Shown here: positions 27,701 through 34,764 of the stretch, piece after piece
How the letters are laid out: each line of letters opens with the position of its first letter
How positions within the stretch are numbered: position 1 is the stretch's first letter
Origin: Bacteroidales bacterium
GTDB lineage: Bacteria; Bacteroidota; Bacteroidia; Bacteroidales; VadinHA17
NCBI GenBank assembly: GCA_021371855.1
Contig: JAJFVL010000008.1
Coordinates: forward strand, 62,001-126,000
Length of the DNA: 64,000 nt
Direction of reading: 5' to 3'
Made by a program: the position numbers and the translations under genes
Notes under the pieces: model-generated
Told to the model about the DNA's origin: nothing
The model's input: the letters and a program-made list of their open reading frames with translations, nothing else
Databases searched by the model: none

Positions 27701-27881
27701 CAATCTCTTCAGCAGCCAGGCCGGGTACCTGAGTTACAACCTGAACAGTAACGTCAGCAATATCAGGATATGCATCTATTGGCAGCTGAAACCATGAATA
27801 TACTCCGATAGCTGCCAAAAGCACGAAGCATGTTGCAATAAGCAAACGTCGCCGTATAAAAATTTTAAATATATTTTCCAT
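24789..27881 (-). CDS. czcA: CzcA-type heavy-metal RND efflux pump
   Basis: A 1030-residue inner-membrane proton-driven transporter with the usual 12 membrane segments and two large periplasmic loops. The fourth membrane segment carries DFGIIVDGSIVMLE. The D...D...E spacing is that of the divalent-cation (Co, Zn, Cd, Ni) subgroup rather than the CusA copper/silver type. It has ET where most family members have EN. The ATG at 27879-27881 was chosen because it begins the canonical first helix MENIFKIFIRRR. It sits between adaptor and outer-membrane genes. With nikR and a TonB receptor next door, nickel or cobalt export is the best guess; the metal is not proven. Confidence 0.9.
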   Translation of the reverse strand: MENIFKIFIRRRLLIATCFVLLAAIGVYSWFQLPIDAYPDIADVTVQVVTQVPGLAAEEIEQQITIPLERELNGMPGVVTMRSKNLFGISSILLVFKDGVDDYWARQRVQERISQIALPYGAEPELNPLTSPTGEVCRYIIESKKYSLRELTDFQKWVIIPRIRQVMGVADVQNFGGITTQYQIEIDPKKLEKYNVTIGEVVERINKNNINAGGSMISRGDLTYTIRGVGLIRDLDDLGKIVVKTAEGMPIYINDLGTLKYGTLERKGVFGFSDKNHNYSEGIEGVVQLLRYENPSRVLENVHKAIDELNKEILPDGVKVKIILDRTNLVNATFHTVLHTLTYGVLLVLIILIIYLKSWRSALVIAVTIPLSLLIAFIFMHLTGIQANLLSLGAIDFGIIVDGSIVMLETILRKREETPAEFLQPQNIVKRCTEMGKPILFSMLIIVMAYLPLFTFERIEKKMFTPMAFTVGYAIIGALFVAILLIPGLAYSIYHKPQKVYHNRWLEKIIQKYKNYTSKRLDNPGRILIPLGIIFAATIFLSIIVGKDFLPSLDEGSLWLQVQLPPGSTLEKSRNMADTLRSHVIKHGEIKYIATQVGRDDEGADPFTTSHMECCIGLIPYKEWKHGRNKNDLINELSADISKIPGYDIGFSQPIIDMVMDQIAGSHSDLAIKIYGEDQKEARIIAENIAKTVKNISGAGDVSIEQEPPLPQLQIIADRDKIALYGLNVADVSELIEVAIGGKAVSQIFIGNKVYDVICRYDELSRDTPDKIASLLLTSSTGARIPLSQIAEIKTTTGPSIINRESNKRFLTVRVNLRNRDITSFFKEAKQAIKDNVKYDHNNFILKWSGQFENQKRAYARLLLIVPLALSLMFILLFWNFGNFRQAWLEMGMLPFSVFGGMLALNVWGMTFNVSSAVGFIALFGVFIMNGVLMISHINHLRSGGAPLKESVIKGAVHRFRPILMTSTVAILGLLPASLSTNIGSDVQRPLATVIVYGLAFGTVITLYALPALYYMLERKFELKIKKDEF

Positions 27882-27894
27882 CACTAATTTCGCT

Positions 27895-29004
27895 TTAACG
27901 TAAATAAACTCCGCCTTCTGCAACAATTACATCGCCCGATACAACTCCGGAGTTTACCACACAGGTTTTGTCTCCGTTTGATGTAGTCAAAACCCTTTTC
28001 TTTATAAATACATTATTCCCTTTGCTTACAAAAAGATAACAGCTATTCTCTTCCTGAAGGACAGCACTTTCAGGGATAACAATAGCGTCATCTGTTTTAT
28101 GTATAAAGTTTACCGATGAAAACATACCGGGTTTTAATATCTTATCACGGTTTTCGCATTCCACGTATACCTCCACCGACCGTGTCTGCTCATCAACCAT
28201 ATTTCCCACATAATATACAAAACCGGTTACCGGCTTGTCAGGATAAGCATCGGTTGTTACATTAACTTTATCCTTCTTATTTATAATACTGATCTTATTC
28301 TCTTTTACATGAGCTACCACCCATACTTTATTCAGATTAGCTATAGTCAGAACAGGATCGGCATCAACTTTCAGATACTGGCCTACCGGAAGATTGTACT
28401 TTACAACCTCCCCCCCTATTGGCGAGCGTACTATAAGTGGCTTATCAATACTCACTTCTGAAGGCCTGACATTATAAACCTTAAGCGAGGCCCCAGCTTT
28501 TTCATATTCTTTAGCAGCAATCTGGTATGCTGATTCTGCTTCTTCAAGATCTTTCTTTGAGGCAACACCATTCTGGTTAAGATCTTTTTTCCGCAGATAA
28601 TTCTTTTCGGTCAGGGACTTTTCCTGCTGTGCCTGCAAAAAAATTTTTATCGTCTCAAAATAATCCGGAGAGTTAAGTTCAAAAAGAGGAGAACCCTGAC
28701 TGACATTCTGTCCAAGTTTAACATACGATTTTACTATCCTTCCTTCAAACGGAGCCGAAATTGCTGCCATACAGTCTGAAAGAGGATTTATTGTTCCGGT
28801 AGTATTGTACATTATGTTACATTCCCGGCCTTCTATGGTCTCTACCTTTATTTTTGATAATACCGGCGACGTTGCGGGAACAAAAACTGTATCACCCAAA
28901 ATTCTTAGCTGCAGATCATTATTTTCACTATCTGCTTTATTATTGTGACTGCATGAAACCAAAATAATCATTAAGCAGCCCAAAATCGATATTTTTTTCT
29001 TCAT
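27895..29004 (-). CDS. czcB: RND efflux periplasmic adaptor (CzcB-like), lipoprotein
   Basis: A 369-residue membrane-fusion protein. The signal peptide ends in a lipobox with Cys18 (LVSC). The usual barrel-sandwich, long hairpin (about residues 115-180) and beta-barrel parts are visible, including SPIGGEVVKYNLPVGQ and VYYVGNMVDEQTRSVEVYVE. It connects the pump to the outer-membrane channel. The serine- and histidine-containing start of the mature protein (SHNNK) is short, without the His-rich tail of some CzcB proteins. The stop is 13 bp before the czcA start. Confidence 0.88.
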   Translation of the reverse strand: MKKKISILGCLMIILVSCSHNNKADSENNDLQLRILGDTVFVPATSPVLSKIKVETIEGRECNIMYNTTGTINPLSDCMAAISAPFEGRIVKSYVKLGQNVSQGSPLFELNSPDYFETIKIFLQAQQEKSLTEKNYLRKKDLNQNGVASKKDLEEAESAYQIAAKEYEKAGASLKVYNVRPSEVSIDKPLIVRSPIGGEVVKYNLPVGQYLKVDADPVLTIANLNKVWVVAHVKENKISIINKKDKVNVTTDAYPDKPVTGFVYYVGNMVDEQTRSVEVYVECENRDKILKPGMFSSVNFIHKTDDAIVIPESAVLQEENSCYLFVSKGNNVFIKKRVLTTSNGDKTCVVNSGVVSGDVIVAEGGVYLR

Positions 29005-29442
29005 TGCTTTTTATGCTTCTATTATTAAATAATTCTGAAATAGAAGAAACCTGAAAGGAAACTTCTTATAACCGATATCTACCGGCAAATCAATACCACT
29101 GGTACAGGAAAAATCAATTTTGATATCTTAGCAGAAGACAGATCAACATAGCAAATCAACACGATAATATTCCTTACAATGGAAGATTAAAACAAACTGG
29201 CCATCCAGAGTCACTTTTACATATAAGAAACCATAGGAATCATGTCATAATATCTATATGTATAAAGAAAAGCCACAGCGTTCTGCTCATGTATATTCAA
29301 AAACTTAATGAAATGAAATCATTTAATAATAACATGATAATACTATAATAATCAGAATCCTGTTTCTTCTTTTATGTAAAAGATATTCTCTTTTTTACTT
29401 CTTCTGCTGACAATAAAAAATTATGCCCGACTCTGGCAGGAA
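29005..29442. other. 438-bp intergenic region upstream of the efflux operon
   Basis: AT-rich sequence between the adaptor gene and the small His-rich gene, both on the minus strand. I see no coding sequence, no clear TAnnTTTG box for the efflux genes, and no strong terminator. The promoter of the efflux operon should lie here. Confidence 0.5.
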
Positions 29443-29829
29443 TCAGCAGGCCGGTGGCGCACGTAATTGTGCTGCCGCTAAATAAAATGTGAAAAGAAAT
29501 AAAGAGTTATAGCTGTTGATCGTTTTATCACAAAAAGAGTAGTTTTCTGTAATAAAAAATGCAGATGACGATCCGTCAAAAACAATTTTATTTAACTGAT
29601 CAATCAGATTATAGGCTATTGAAGAATGGGAATGGGAAGGAAAAGGAGTCTTGTTTTCCGGATCATGCCTGTATGGATGTGAGTGGGTTATTACATTCCC
29701 GCAAACATAATGCGCATGATAAAACATTGTTATGCTGCCATAAAATCCTATGAAGAACAGCAATAAGCAAAGCCGTACAGCGAATAATATCTTTTTCTTA
29801 AACCTTTTCATTCCCGAAAACCGTTGCAA
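29443..29829 (-). CDS. Small His-rich membrane-anchored protein ending in LRAPPA
   Basis: A 128-residue protein. An N-terminal hydrophobic segment (about residues 14-37) is followed by a region rich in His and Cys (HAHYVCGNVITHSHPYRH, later SHSHSS). A second weakly hydrophobic segment precedes the C-terminal LRAPPAC. The histidines suggest binding of a transition metal in the periplasm. It lies next to the efflux pump, nikR and a TonB receptor. A second small protein at 37384 shares the same plan and the same LRAPPA ending. It resembles short metal-linked proteins found beside TonB receptors in Bacteroidota (possibly the HYC_CC_PP group), but the family name is not certain. Confidence 0.7.
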   Translation of the reverse strand: MQRFSGMKRFKKKILFAVRLCLLLFFIGFYGSITMFYHAHYVCGNVITHSHPYRHDPENKTPFPSHSHSSIAYNLIDQLNKIVFDGSSSAFFITENYSFCDKTINSYNSLFLFTFYLAAAQLRAPPAC

Positions 29830-30213
29830 TATTAGTAATAATATATCATTCAGAATTTATTATTATAATATTTTCTAATATCCAATTCTCTTATGTAACT
29901 ATTTTTGTTATTTCACTTGACAACTGAATTTTTCAATGCTGAAGGACTACTTTGACATATTCGAAAAATTATGGATTAACTTAATCTTCCAAAGCAGATT
30001 TAAGTAGTGTCTGCTCATCCTGTTAAAAATAAAAGTAAAACACGGTGCACTGAAAAGAGCAGATAATTCATTAAATCTCAATCGCAAAGTATTACAGACT
30101 ATTTGCCGGTACGTGATTCATCTGTCTGAAACAGATACTAAAAAAGCAATAAAAATATTGCAGGTTATTGATAATAATATTACTTTTACATAAAATCGTA
30201 TTACTTTTTAGTT
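29830..30213. other. 384-bp divergent intergenic region before nikR
   Basis: It separates the minus-strand His-rich gene from nikR. It contains a start-less 60-codon open frame (30008-30193), a short hairpin (ATCTGT/ACAGAT near 30119-30135) and, at its right end, the direct repeat proposed as the NikR operator. Confidence 0.5.
30178..30208 (+). promoter_or_regulatory. Direct repeat upstream of nikR, candidate NikR operator
   Basis: Two exact copies of TATTACTTTT, 21 bp apart start to start (30178-30187 and 30199-30208), ending 5 bp before the nikR ATG. A related pair with the same 21-bp spacing lies before the TonB receptor gene. Two helical turns place both copies on one face of the DNA. 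NikR sites in other bacteria are inverted repeats, so this is a hypothesis. Confidence 0.5.
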
Positions 30214-30615
30214 ATGCCTGTTTCACGTTTCAGTATAAGTCTGGAAGAAGAATTGTTAAAGGATCTCGATCTGTATGTAAAAGACAACAATTTTCCAAAC
30301 AGATCACAGGCTTTACGGCATCTCATTGAAAAAAATATTGTTGAGAAAAAATGGCAATGTAACAATATTGTCGCCGGTGCAATAGTTATGATATACGATC
30401 ACCACAAGAAAGAAATATTGTCAAGGTCAAACGACATCCAGCATGACTATACTGAAGAGATATTGTCGTCGCAGCATTATCATCTGAGCCACGATATCTG
30501 CCTCGAAATTGTTGCTGTGAAGGGCAGAGCACAACGACTGACAGAACTGTCAGATAAACTAATAAGTATCAAGGGAATAAAACATGGCAAATTAATAATG
30601 AGCAAAACCGATTGA
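30214..30615 (+). CDS. nikR: Nickel-responsive regulator NikR
   Basis: A 133-residue regulator. A ribbon-helix-helix DNA-binding domain (about 1-45, with RFSISLEEELLKDLD and NRSQALRHLI) is followed by an ACT-like nickel-sensing domain. The four high-affinity nickel ligands known from E. coli (H76, H87, H89, C95) are matched by His77, His88, His90 and Cys96. The length equals the family norm. It binds DNA when loaded with nickel and usually represses uptake genes. A TonB receptor gene follows 52 bp downstream, and similar direct repeats precede both genes, so autoregulation plus control of nickel import across the outer membrane is likely. Confidence 0.95.
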   Translation: MPVSRFSISLEEELLKDLDLYVKDNNFPNRSQALRHLIEKNIVEKKWQCNNIVAGAIVMIYDHHKKEILSRSNDIQHDYTEEILSSQHYHLSHDICLEIVAVKGRAQRLTELSDKLISIKGIKHGKLIMSKTD

Positions 30616-30633
30616 TTTTTTTTAATTATATAG

Positions 30634-30664
30634 TAACACTTTTTTATATATTCATAATACTTTA
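30634..30664 (+). promoter_or_regulatory. Direct repeat upstream of the TonB receptor, candidate NikR operator
   Basis: TAACACTTTT at 30634-30643 and TAATACTTTA at 30655-30664, again 21 bp apart start to start. Both resemble the TATTACTTTT copies before nikR. The second copy ends 3 bp before the ATG, where a bound regulator would block transcription or translation initiation. Confidence 0.45.
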
Positions 30665-30667
30665 GAA

Positions 30668-32500
30668 ATGAAAAAACGATTAATGTTTTTAGTTATCAGC
30701 TCTTTGTTCGTTCTTAATGTGTTTCCGCAGGGAAAAGAGCATTCGATTCTTAAGGATACTATAAATCTCGATGAAGTTGTAGTGACCGGAACAACTACAA
30801 AAGTAAACAGGAGAAATGTACCTATGGCCGTCTCGATAGTGGGCCAGCGCCAGATAGCAGAGAGCACAGAAACAGCAATTCTGCCGGTTTTAAACGGCAG
30901 GGTTCCCGGTCTGTTTGTAACAGAGCGCGGTATAATGGGCTTCGGTGTTTCTACAGGTGCAGCCGGACAAATATCTATCAGAGGAATAGGAGGCAGTCCG
31001 ACAACTGGTGTACTTATGCTCATTGACGGACACCCTCAGTTTATGGGCCTGTTTGGGCATCCGCTGCCCGACTCGTACGTAGCCTCAGATATTGAAAAGG
31101 TTGAAGTTATAAGAGGGCCTGCCTCCATTCTCTACGGTTCGAATGCAATGGGGGGAGTAATTAACATTATCACAAAGAAACAAACCGAAGAAGGTCTCCA
31201 CGGAAACGCTCACCTCATGTACGGTTCGTACAACACACAGAAGTATATGGCATCAGCCGGATATAAAAAAAACAAATTCAGCATCTTCGCATCAATAAAT
31301 CATGATCAGACCGACGGACACCGTAAGAACTCAGATTTTAAAATAACTAACGGATATACAAAACTGGGATATAAAATAAACAATAACCTTAATATCAGTT
31401 CTGATTTCAGTCTTGCACATTTTAAAGCAACAGATCCCGGACCAGATACTGTCAATGCTGTGCCCGGCGCAAAGCTTAACATAACAAGAGGCTACTGGTC
31501 GATGGCACTCGACAACAACTATGAGAAATATTCCGGCACCATGAAGTTTTTTTACAACTATGGAGAACATAAAATTTCTGATGGATTCCATTCACATGAT
31601 AATAATTATGGGGTAAATGTTTATGAATCGGCTAAACTATTAAAAGGTAACAACATAACAATAGGAGCTGATTATATGACATATGGAGGTGATGCCAAGA
31701 ATGAAATCTATGGAACTACAATAACCGACACATCGATATATGAAGCCGGAGTATATGGTTTTGTTCAGCAGACTCTTTTCAACAGACTTACGCTTAATGC
31801 GGGACTAAGACTTCAGGATCATAAAATATACGGACACGAATGGATACCTTCCGGAGGATTTGCCTTCAAAGTGCTGCAAAACACTACATGGAAGACATCG
31901 ATTTCAAAAGGATTTCGCAGCCCTACAATCAGGGAACTTTTCGTCTGGAACCACAATGTTAATCTTAATCCCGAAACAGTAATGAATTATGAAACCGGTA
32001 TACTTCAATCGTTCATTTCAAATAAAATCAACATTGAGTTAACCGGCTTCTATGTAAACGGCGACAACATGATAATAACAGTACCACAGAAAGGACTTTT
32101 GAACGCCGGAGATATTAATAATAAGGGCATCGAATTTGCCGCATCAGCTGATGTTTCAGATAACATTTCCTTCAATCTAACCTATTCGTACACTCACATG
32201 AAGACTCCGGTTTATGCAACTCCAAAGCATAACCTGTTCGCAAGTTGCAATTACAAATGGAACAGATTCAGGGTAATGGTAAGCGCACAATTTATTGATC
32301 ACCTCGACAGTGATCCATCGGTCAGTAAGGAATCTTTTGAAACTTACACTTTACTGAATTCGAAAGTTACATACCAGATTTTGAAATTTGCAGAACTGTT
32401 TATCAGCTCTGAAAATTTATTGGATCAGAAATACGAAACAAATATTTATTATTCAATGCCTGGAATCACTGCTTTCGGTGGAGTGAAAATGAAATTCTGA
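30668..32500 (+). CDS. TonB-dependent outer-membrane receptor, probably for nickel
   Basis: A 610-residue receptor. The signal peptide (about 1-22) is followed by a TonB-box-like VVVTGT region. The plug domain (about 35-160) contains RGIGGSPTTGVLMLIDG and RGPASILYGSNAMGGVINI. The rest is the 22-strand barrel, ending in the C-terminal aromatic FGGVKMKF. It lacks the carboxypeptidase-like N-terminal domain of the receptor at 37.8 kb. Position after nikR, with a shared operator-like repeat, suggests uptake of a nickel complex. Siderophore- or vitamin-type substrates cannot be excluded from sequence alone. Confidence 0.9.
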   Translation: MKKRLMFLVISSLFVLNVFPQGKEHSILKDTINLDEVVVTGTTTKVNRRNVPMAVSIVGQRQIAESTETAILPVLNGRVPGLFVTERGIMGFGVSTGAAGQISIRGIGGSPTTGVLMLIDGHPQFMGLFGHPLPDSYVASDIEKVEVIRGPASILYGSNAMGGVINIITKKQTEEGLHGNAHLMYGSYNTQKYMASAGYKKNKFSIFASINHDQTDGHRKNSDFKITNGYTKLGYKINNNLNISSDFSLAHFKATDPGPDTVNAVPGAKLNITRGYWSMALDNNYEKYSGTMKFFYNYGEHKISDGFHSHDNNYGVNVYESAKLLKGNNITIGADYMTYGGDAKNEIYGTTITDTSIYEAGVYGFVQQTLFNRLTLNAGLRLQDHKIYGHEWIPSGGFAFKVLQNTTWKTSISKGFRSPTIRELFVWNHNVNLNPETVMNYETGILQSFISNKINIELTGFYVNGDNMIITVPQKGLLNAGDINNKGIEFAASADVSDNISFNLTYSYTHMKTPVYATPKHNLFASCNYKWNRFRVMVSAQFIDHLDSDPSVSKESFETYTLLNSKVTYQILKFAELFISSENLLDQKYETNIYYSMPGITAFGGVKMKF

Positions 32501-32505
32501 TCATA

Positions 32506-32540
32506 AAAGGGGTGAATCGTTCTTTCTGATTCATCCCTTT
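32506..32540 (+). terminator. Intrinsic terminator after the TonB receptor gene
   Basis: A 13-bp stem (AAAGGGGTGAATC with GATTCATCCCTTT, one G-T pair) and a 9-nt loop, starting 6 bp after the stop codon. Confidence 0.8.
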
Positions 32541-32720
32541 CCCCATTATATTTACTACTAAAATTTACGTTTAGATAAATAGTCTGCCTTGGCCCCCTGA
32601 CAAATATTGTCCGTAAATAAATAATTAACAAGGTGATATACAAAAAAACCTTCCTTTGCGTTAACAAATAAAGGTTTTGTGATTGCAAAATTGGAATACC
32701 ACTTGTTAATGCCAGCTTTT

Positions 32721-33923
32721 TTATTTCAGGAATCCTGTACTAAAGGCTGTATTGACAAATCGTGGTATACAGGTTGACGCCATGGAAGTATTGCTATTAA
32801 AAAGAGTAGCTATGCCTAATTTTGAAACCGGATCGAAAGCTATCTCTGAACGGAATCCTTCCACATATCCTCCATGGTAAACAATATCATGACCATCTAT
32901 TCTAAAGACTCGCCATCCCAAACCATAATACATGTCATCCAGATACTTCCATGAATACCGATACGACTTTTTCATTGGTATCTGAACAACATGGTCCGAC
33001 ACAGCAGAAATTATATCTTGCGGAATTACATCAGGATAATAACCCGTCAGACCTAATAACCATTGTGCCATGTCCGAGGCGCTGGCATTAATCCCTGCTG
33101 CCGGCGCCACTGTATAGTAACGATCATTCTTATTTTTCATCTTCCAGCTCTTGCCATAGTGTATATGAGGCCATGCAGTATTAGGATTATTGAGAAATGA
33201 ATAATAATCAGATGATGCATCTTTCATATTCAACGGGGAAAGTATTTTATCTTTAAGAAGAAGATTATAACTTGTATCGGTAACATCATTCAGTACATCG
33301 CCGATAAGACTATAAATAACATTCTGATATGCATATACATTACCTGGTTTAGTCTGTGTGTGTACCTTTGGCAATAAACTTTTTATGGTATCAAATGAAT
33401 AATCCCTGTCAAGCAAATCACTATATGTGTGTTCTGCAAATCCTGATGTATGGCTTAAAATATTTTTTATAGTAATTGCAGATGTTTTTGCAGAATCATT
33501 CAAATGCAAATCAAAAAGGTATTTATTGATAGGGTCATTCCAGTCAAGTTTGCCCTCATCAACGATCATCCCGGTAAGAACTGAAGCAAAACCTTTTGAT
33601 ACAGAACCTAATCTGAATGCAGTGTGAACATCAACATTATCCCTGACTGTTAATCTTTTAACACCATATCCTTTTAAAAGGATAATTCTCCCTTTATACA
33701 CAATAGCAACAGCTGCGCCTGGAGTTTTCAGAGCATCAACAGAATTCTGAATATAATTATCAAAATCACAAACTATGCTATCCAGAGGTGCCGGGACAAC
33801 AAAATCATCATTTACAACATTTTTAATTTCAGGTACATCAGTAGCAGATAAAATATAATGCGTTGAAAAAATAACACCCACAGTAACCATTACTGCAGCC
33901 AGAATATTTTTAATCATGTTCAA
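32721..33923 (-). CDS. Beta-lactamase-fold serine hydrolase (class C / penicillin-binding-protein-like)
   Basis: A 400-residue exported enzyme of the beta-lactamase/CubicO family. A signal peptide spans about residues 1-27. The active-site motifs are complete: SVSK (Ser107, Lys110), Tyr199-Gln-Asn201 and a late YHGG near residue 350. Such proteins act as peptidases or esterases on peptidoglycan peptides or small esters; true beta-lactamase activity is not implied. The start could also be the third codon. It is a single gene between the receptor and nrdG, with no operon partner. Confidence 0.85.
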   Translation of the reverse strand: MNMIKNILAAVMVTVGVIFSTHYILSATDVPEIKNVVNDDFVVPAPLDSIVCDFDNYIQNSVDALKTPGAAVAIVYKGRIILLKGYGVKRLTVRDNVDVHTAFRLGSVSKGFASVLTGMIVDEGKLDWNDPINKYLFDLHLNDSAKTSAITIKNILSHTSGFAEHTYSDLLDRDYSFDTIKSLLPKVHTQTKPGNVYAYQNVIYSLIGDVLNDVTDTSYNLLLKDKILSPLNMKDASSDYYSFLNNPNTAWPHIHYGKSWKMKNKNDRYYTVAPAAGINASASDMAQWLLGLTGYYPDVIPQDIISAVSDHVVQIPMKKSYRYSWKYLDDMYYGLGWRVFRIDGHDIVYHGGYVEGFRSEIAFDPVSKLGIATLFNSNTSMASTCIPRFVNTAFSTGFLK

Positions 33924-34071
33924 AAAAACTATTATTAATACAATACATGTTGAATATTTCTTTAATTCAGCAGGTACAAATAATCATTAAGCAGTTTATA
34001 GTAATAACAGCGAGGCAAAATTAAAATTCTTTCTGATATTTGGAACAGCAGGTTTGGAATAAAATTGTAAT

Positions 34072-34749
34072 TCAGGTTTTGAAATATTTTTGGTATTTAC
34101 CTGCTGCTCCAGCATGATTCAGTTTTAAACAATTGAAATCATCAATTGTTTTTCCTTCCCTGTAATGCTGAAGAGTATAGTGATCATTCTTAAACCTGGC
34201 TTCAAGCTGAGCAATAACATCTTTGTCATGAGAACGAGGTATTATTGTAGTCCTGAACTGATATTGAATATTTGATGATCTTAGAATACCTATAGATTTT
34301 TCTATTTTCTCTGTCAGTTCAGGATCATTGCAACTAGTAATTCTCTGATAATCTTCCATTTTTACAATTGTTTTAATATCCATCGCGACAAAATCAATAA
34401 GATCATCTTCTATAAGCTTCCTAAGCATTAAAGGATTTGTTCCGTTAGTATCCAGTTTGATCCTGAACCCAAGCTGCCTTATTCTGACAATAAAATCAGG
34501 AAGATCAGTGTAAATAGTTGGTTCTCCACCGGTAATGACTACTCCATCTAACCATGACCCGCGATCTTTCAAAAAGCAGAAAATCCGACTCTCCGGAAAA
34601 TCCTCTGTCTGGTTTAATAGCTCAGGAATAACCAATGACGGGTTATGGCAGAAGCCGCAACGGAAGTTACATCCCTTGGTGAATATTACCGCCGTAAGCT
34701 TCCCTTCCCAGTCTATAAGGCTGTTTTTAAGCAAATTTCCAATCCTCAT
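34072..34749 (-). CDS. nrdG: Anaerobic ribonucleotide reductase activating enzyme
   Basis: A 225-residue radical SAM enzyme. The cluster motif CxxxCxxC is at Cys27/31/34 (GCNFRCGFCHN), and TGGEPT follows. It installs the glycyl radical on NrdD by cleaving S-adenosylmethionine. It is somewhat longer than the E. coli enzyme (about 154 residues), as in the NrdG subgroup that accompanies long NrdD proteins. It lies 15 bp after nrdD on the same strand, so both are transcribed together, downstream of a cobalamin riboswitch. Confidence 0.93.
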   Translation of the reverse strand: MRIGNLLKNSLIDWEGKLTAVIFTKGCNFRCGFCHNPSLVIPELLNQTEDFPESRIFCFLKDRGSWLDGVVITGGEPTIYTDLPDFIVRIRQLGFRIKLDTNGTNPLMLRKLIEDDLIDFVAMDIKTIVKMEDYQRITSCNDPELTEKIEKSIGILRSSNIQYQFRTTIIPRSHDKDVIAQLEARFKNDHYTLQHYREGKTIDDFNCLKLNHAGAAGKYQKYFKT

Positions 34750-34764
34750 TTTACCAAAATAATT

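Noticed and set aside
30008..30193. A protein-like open frame of about 60 codons before nikR
   Set aside because: It has no ATG, GTG or TTG start with a usable upstream signal, and it overlaps the candidate operator. Most likely chance or an old remnant.
32449..32688. A minus-strand open frame across the receptor gene end
   Set aside because: It overlaps the receptor 3' end and runs through the terminator hairpin; a shadow frame.
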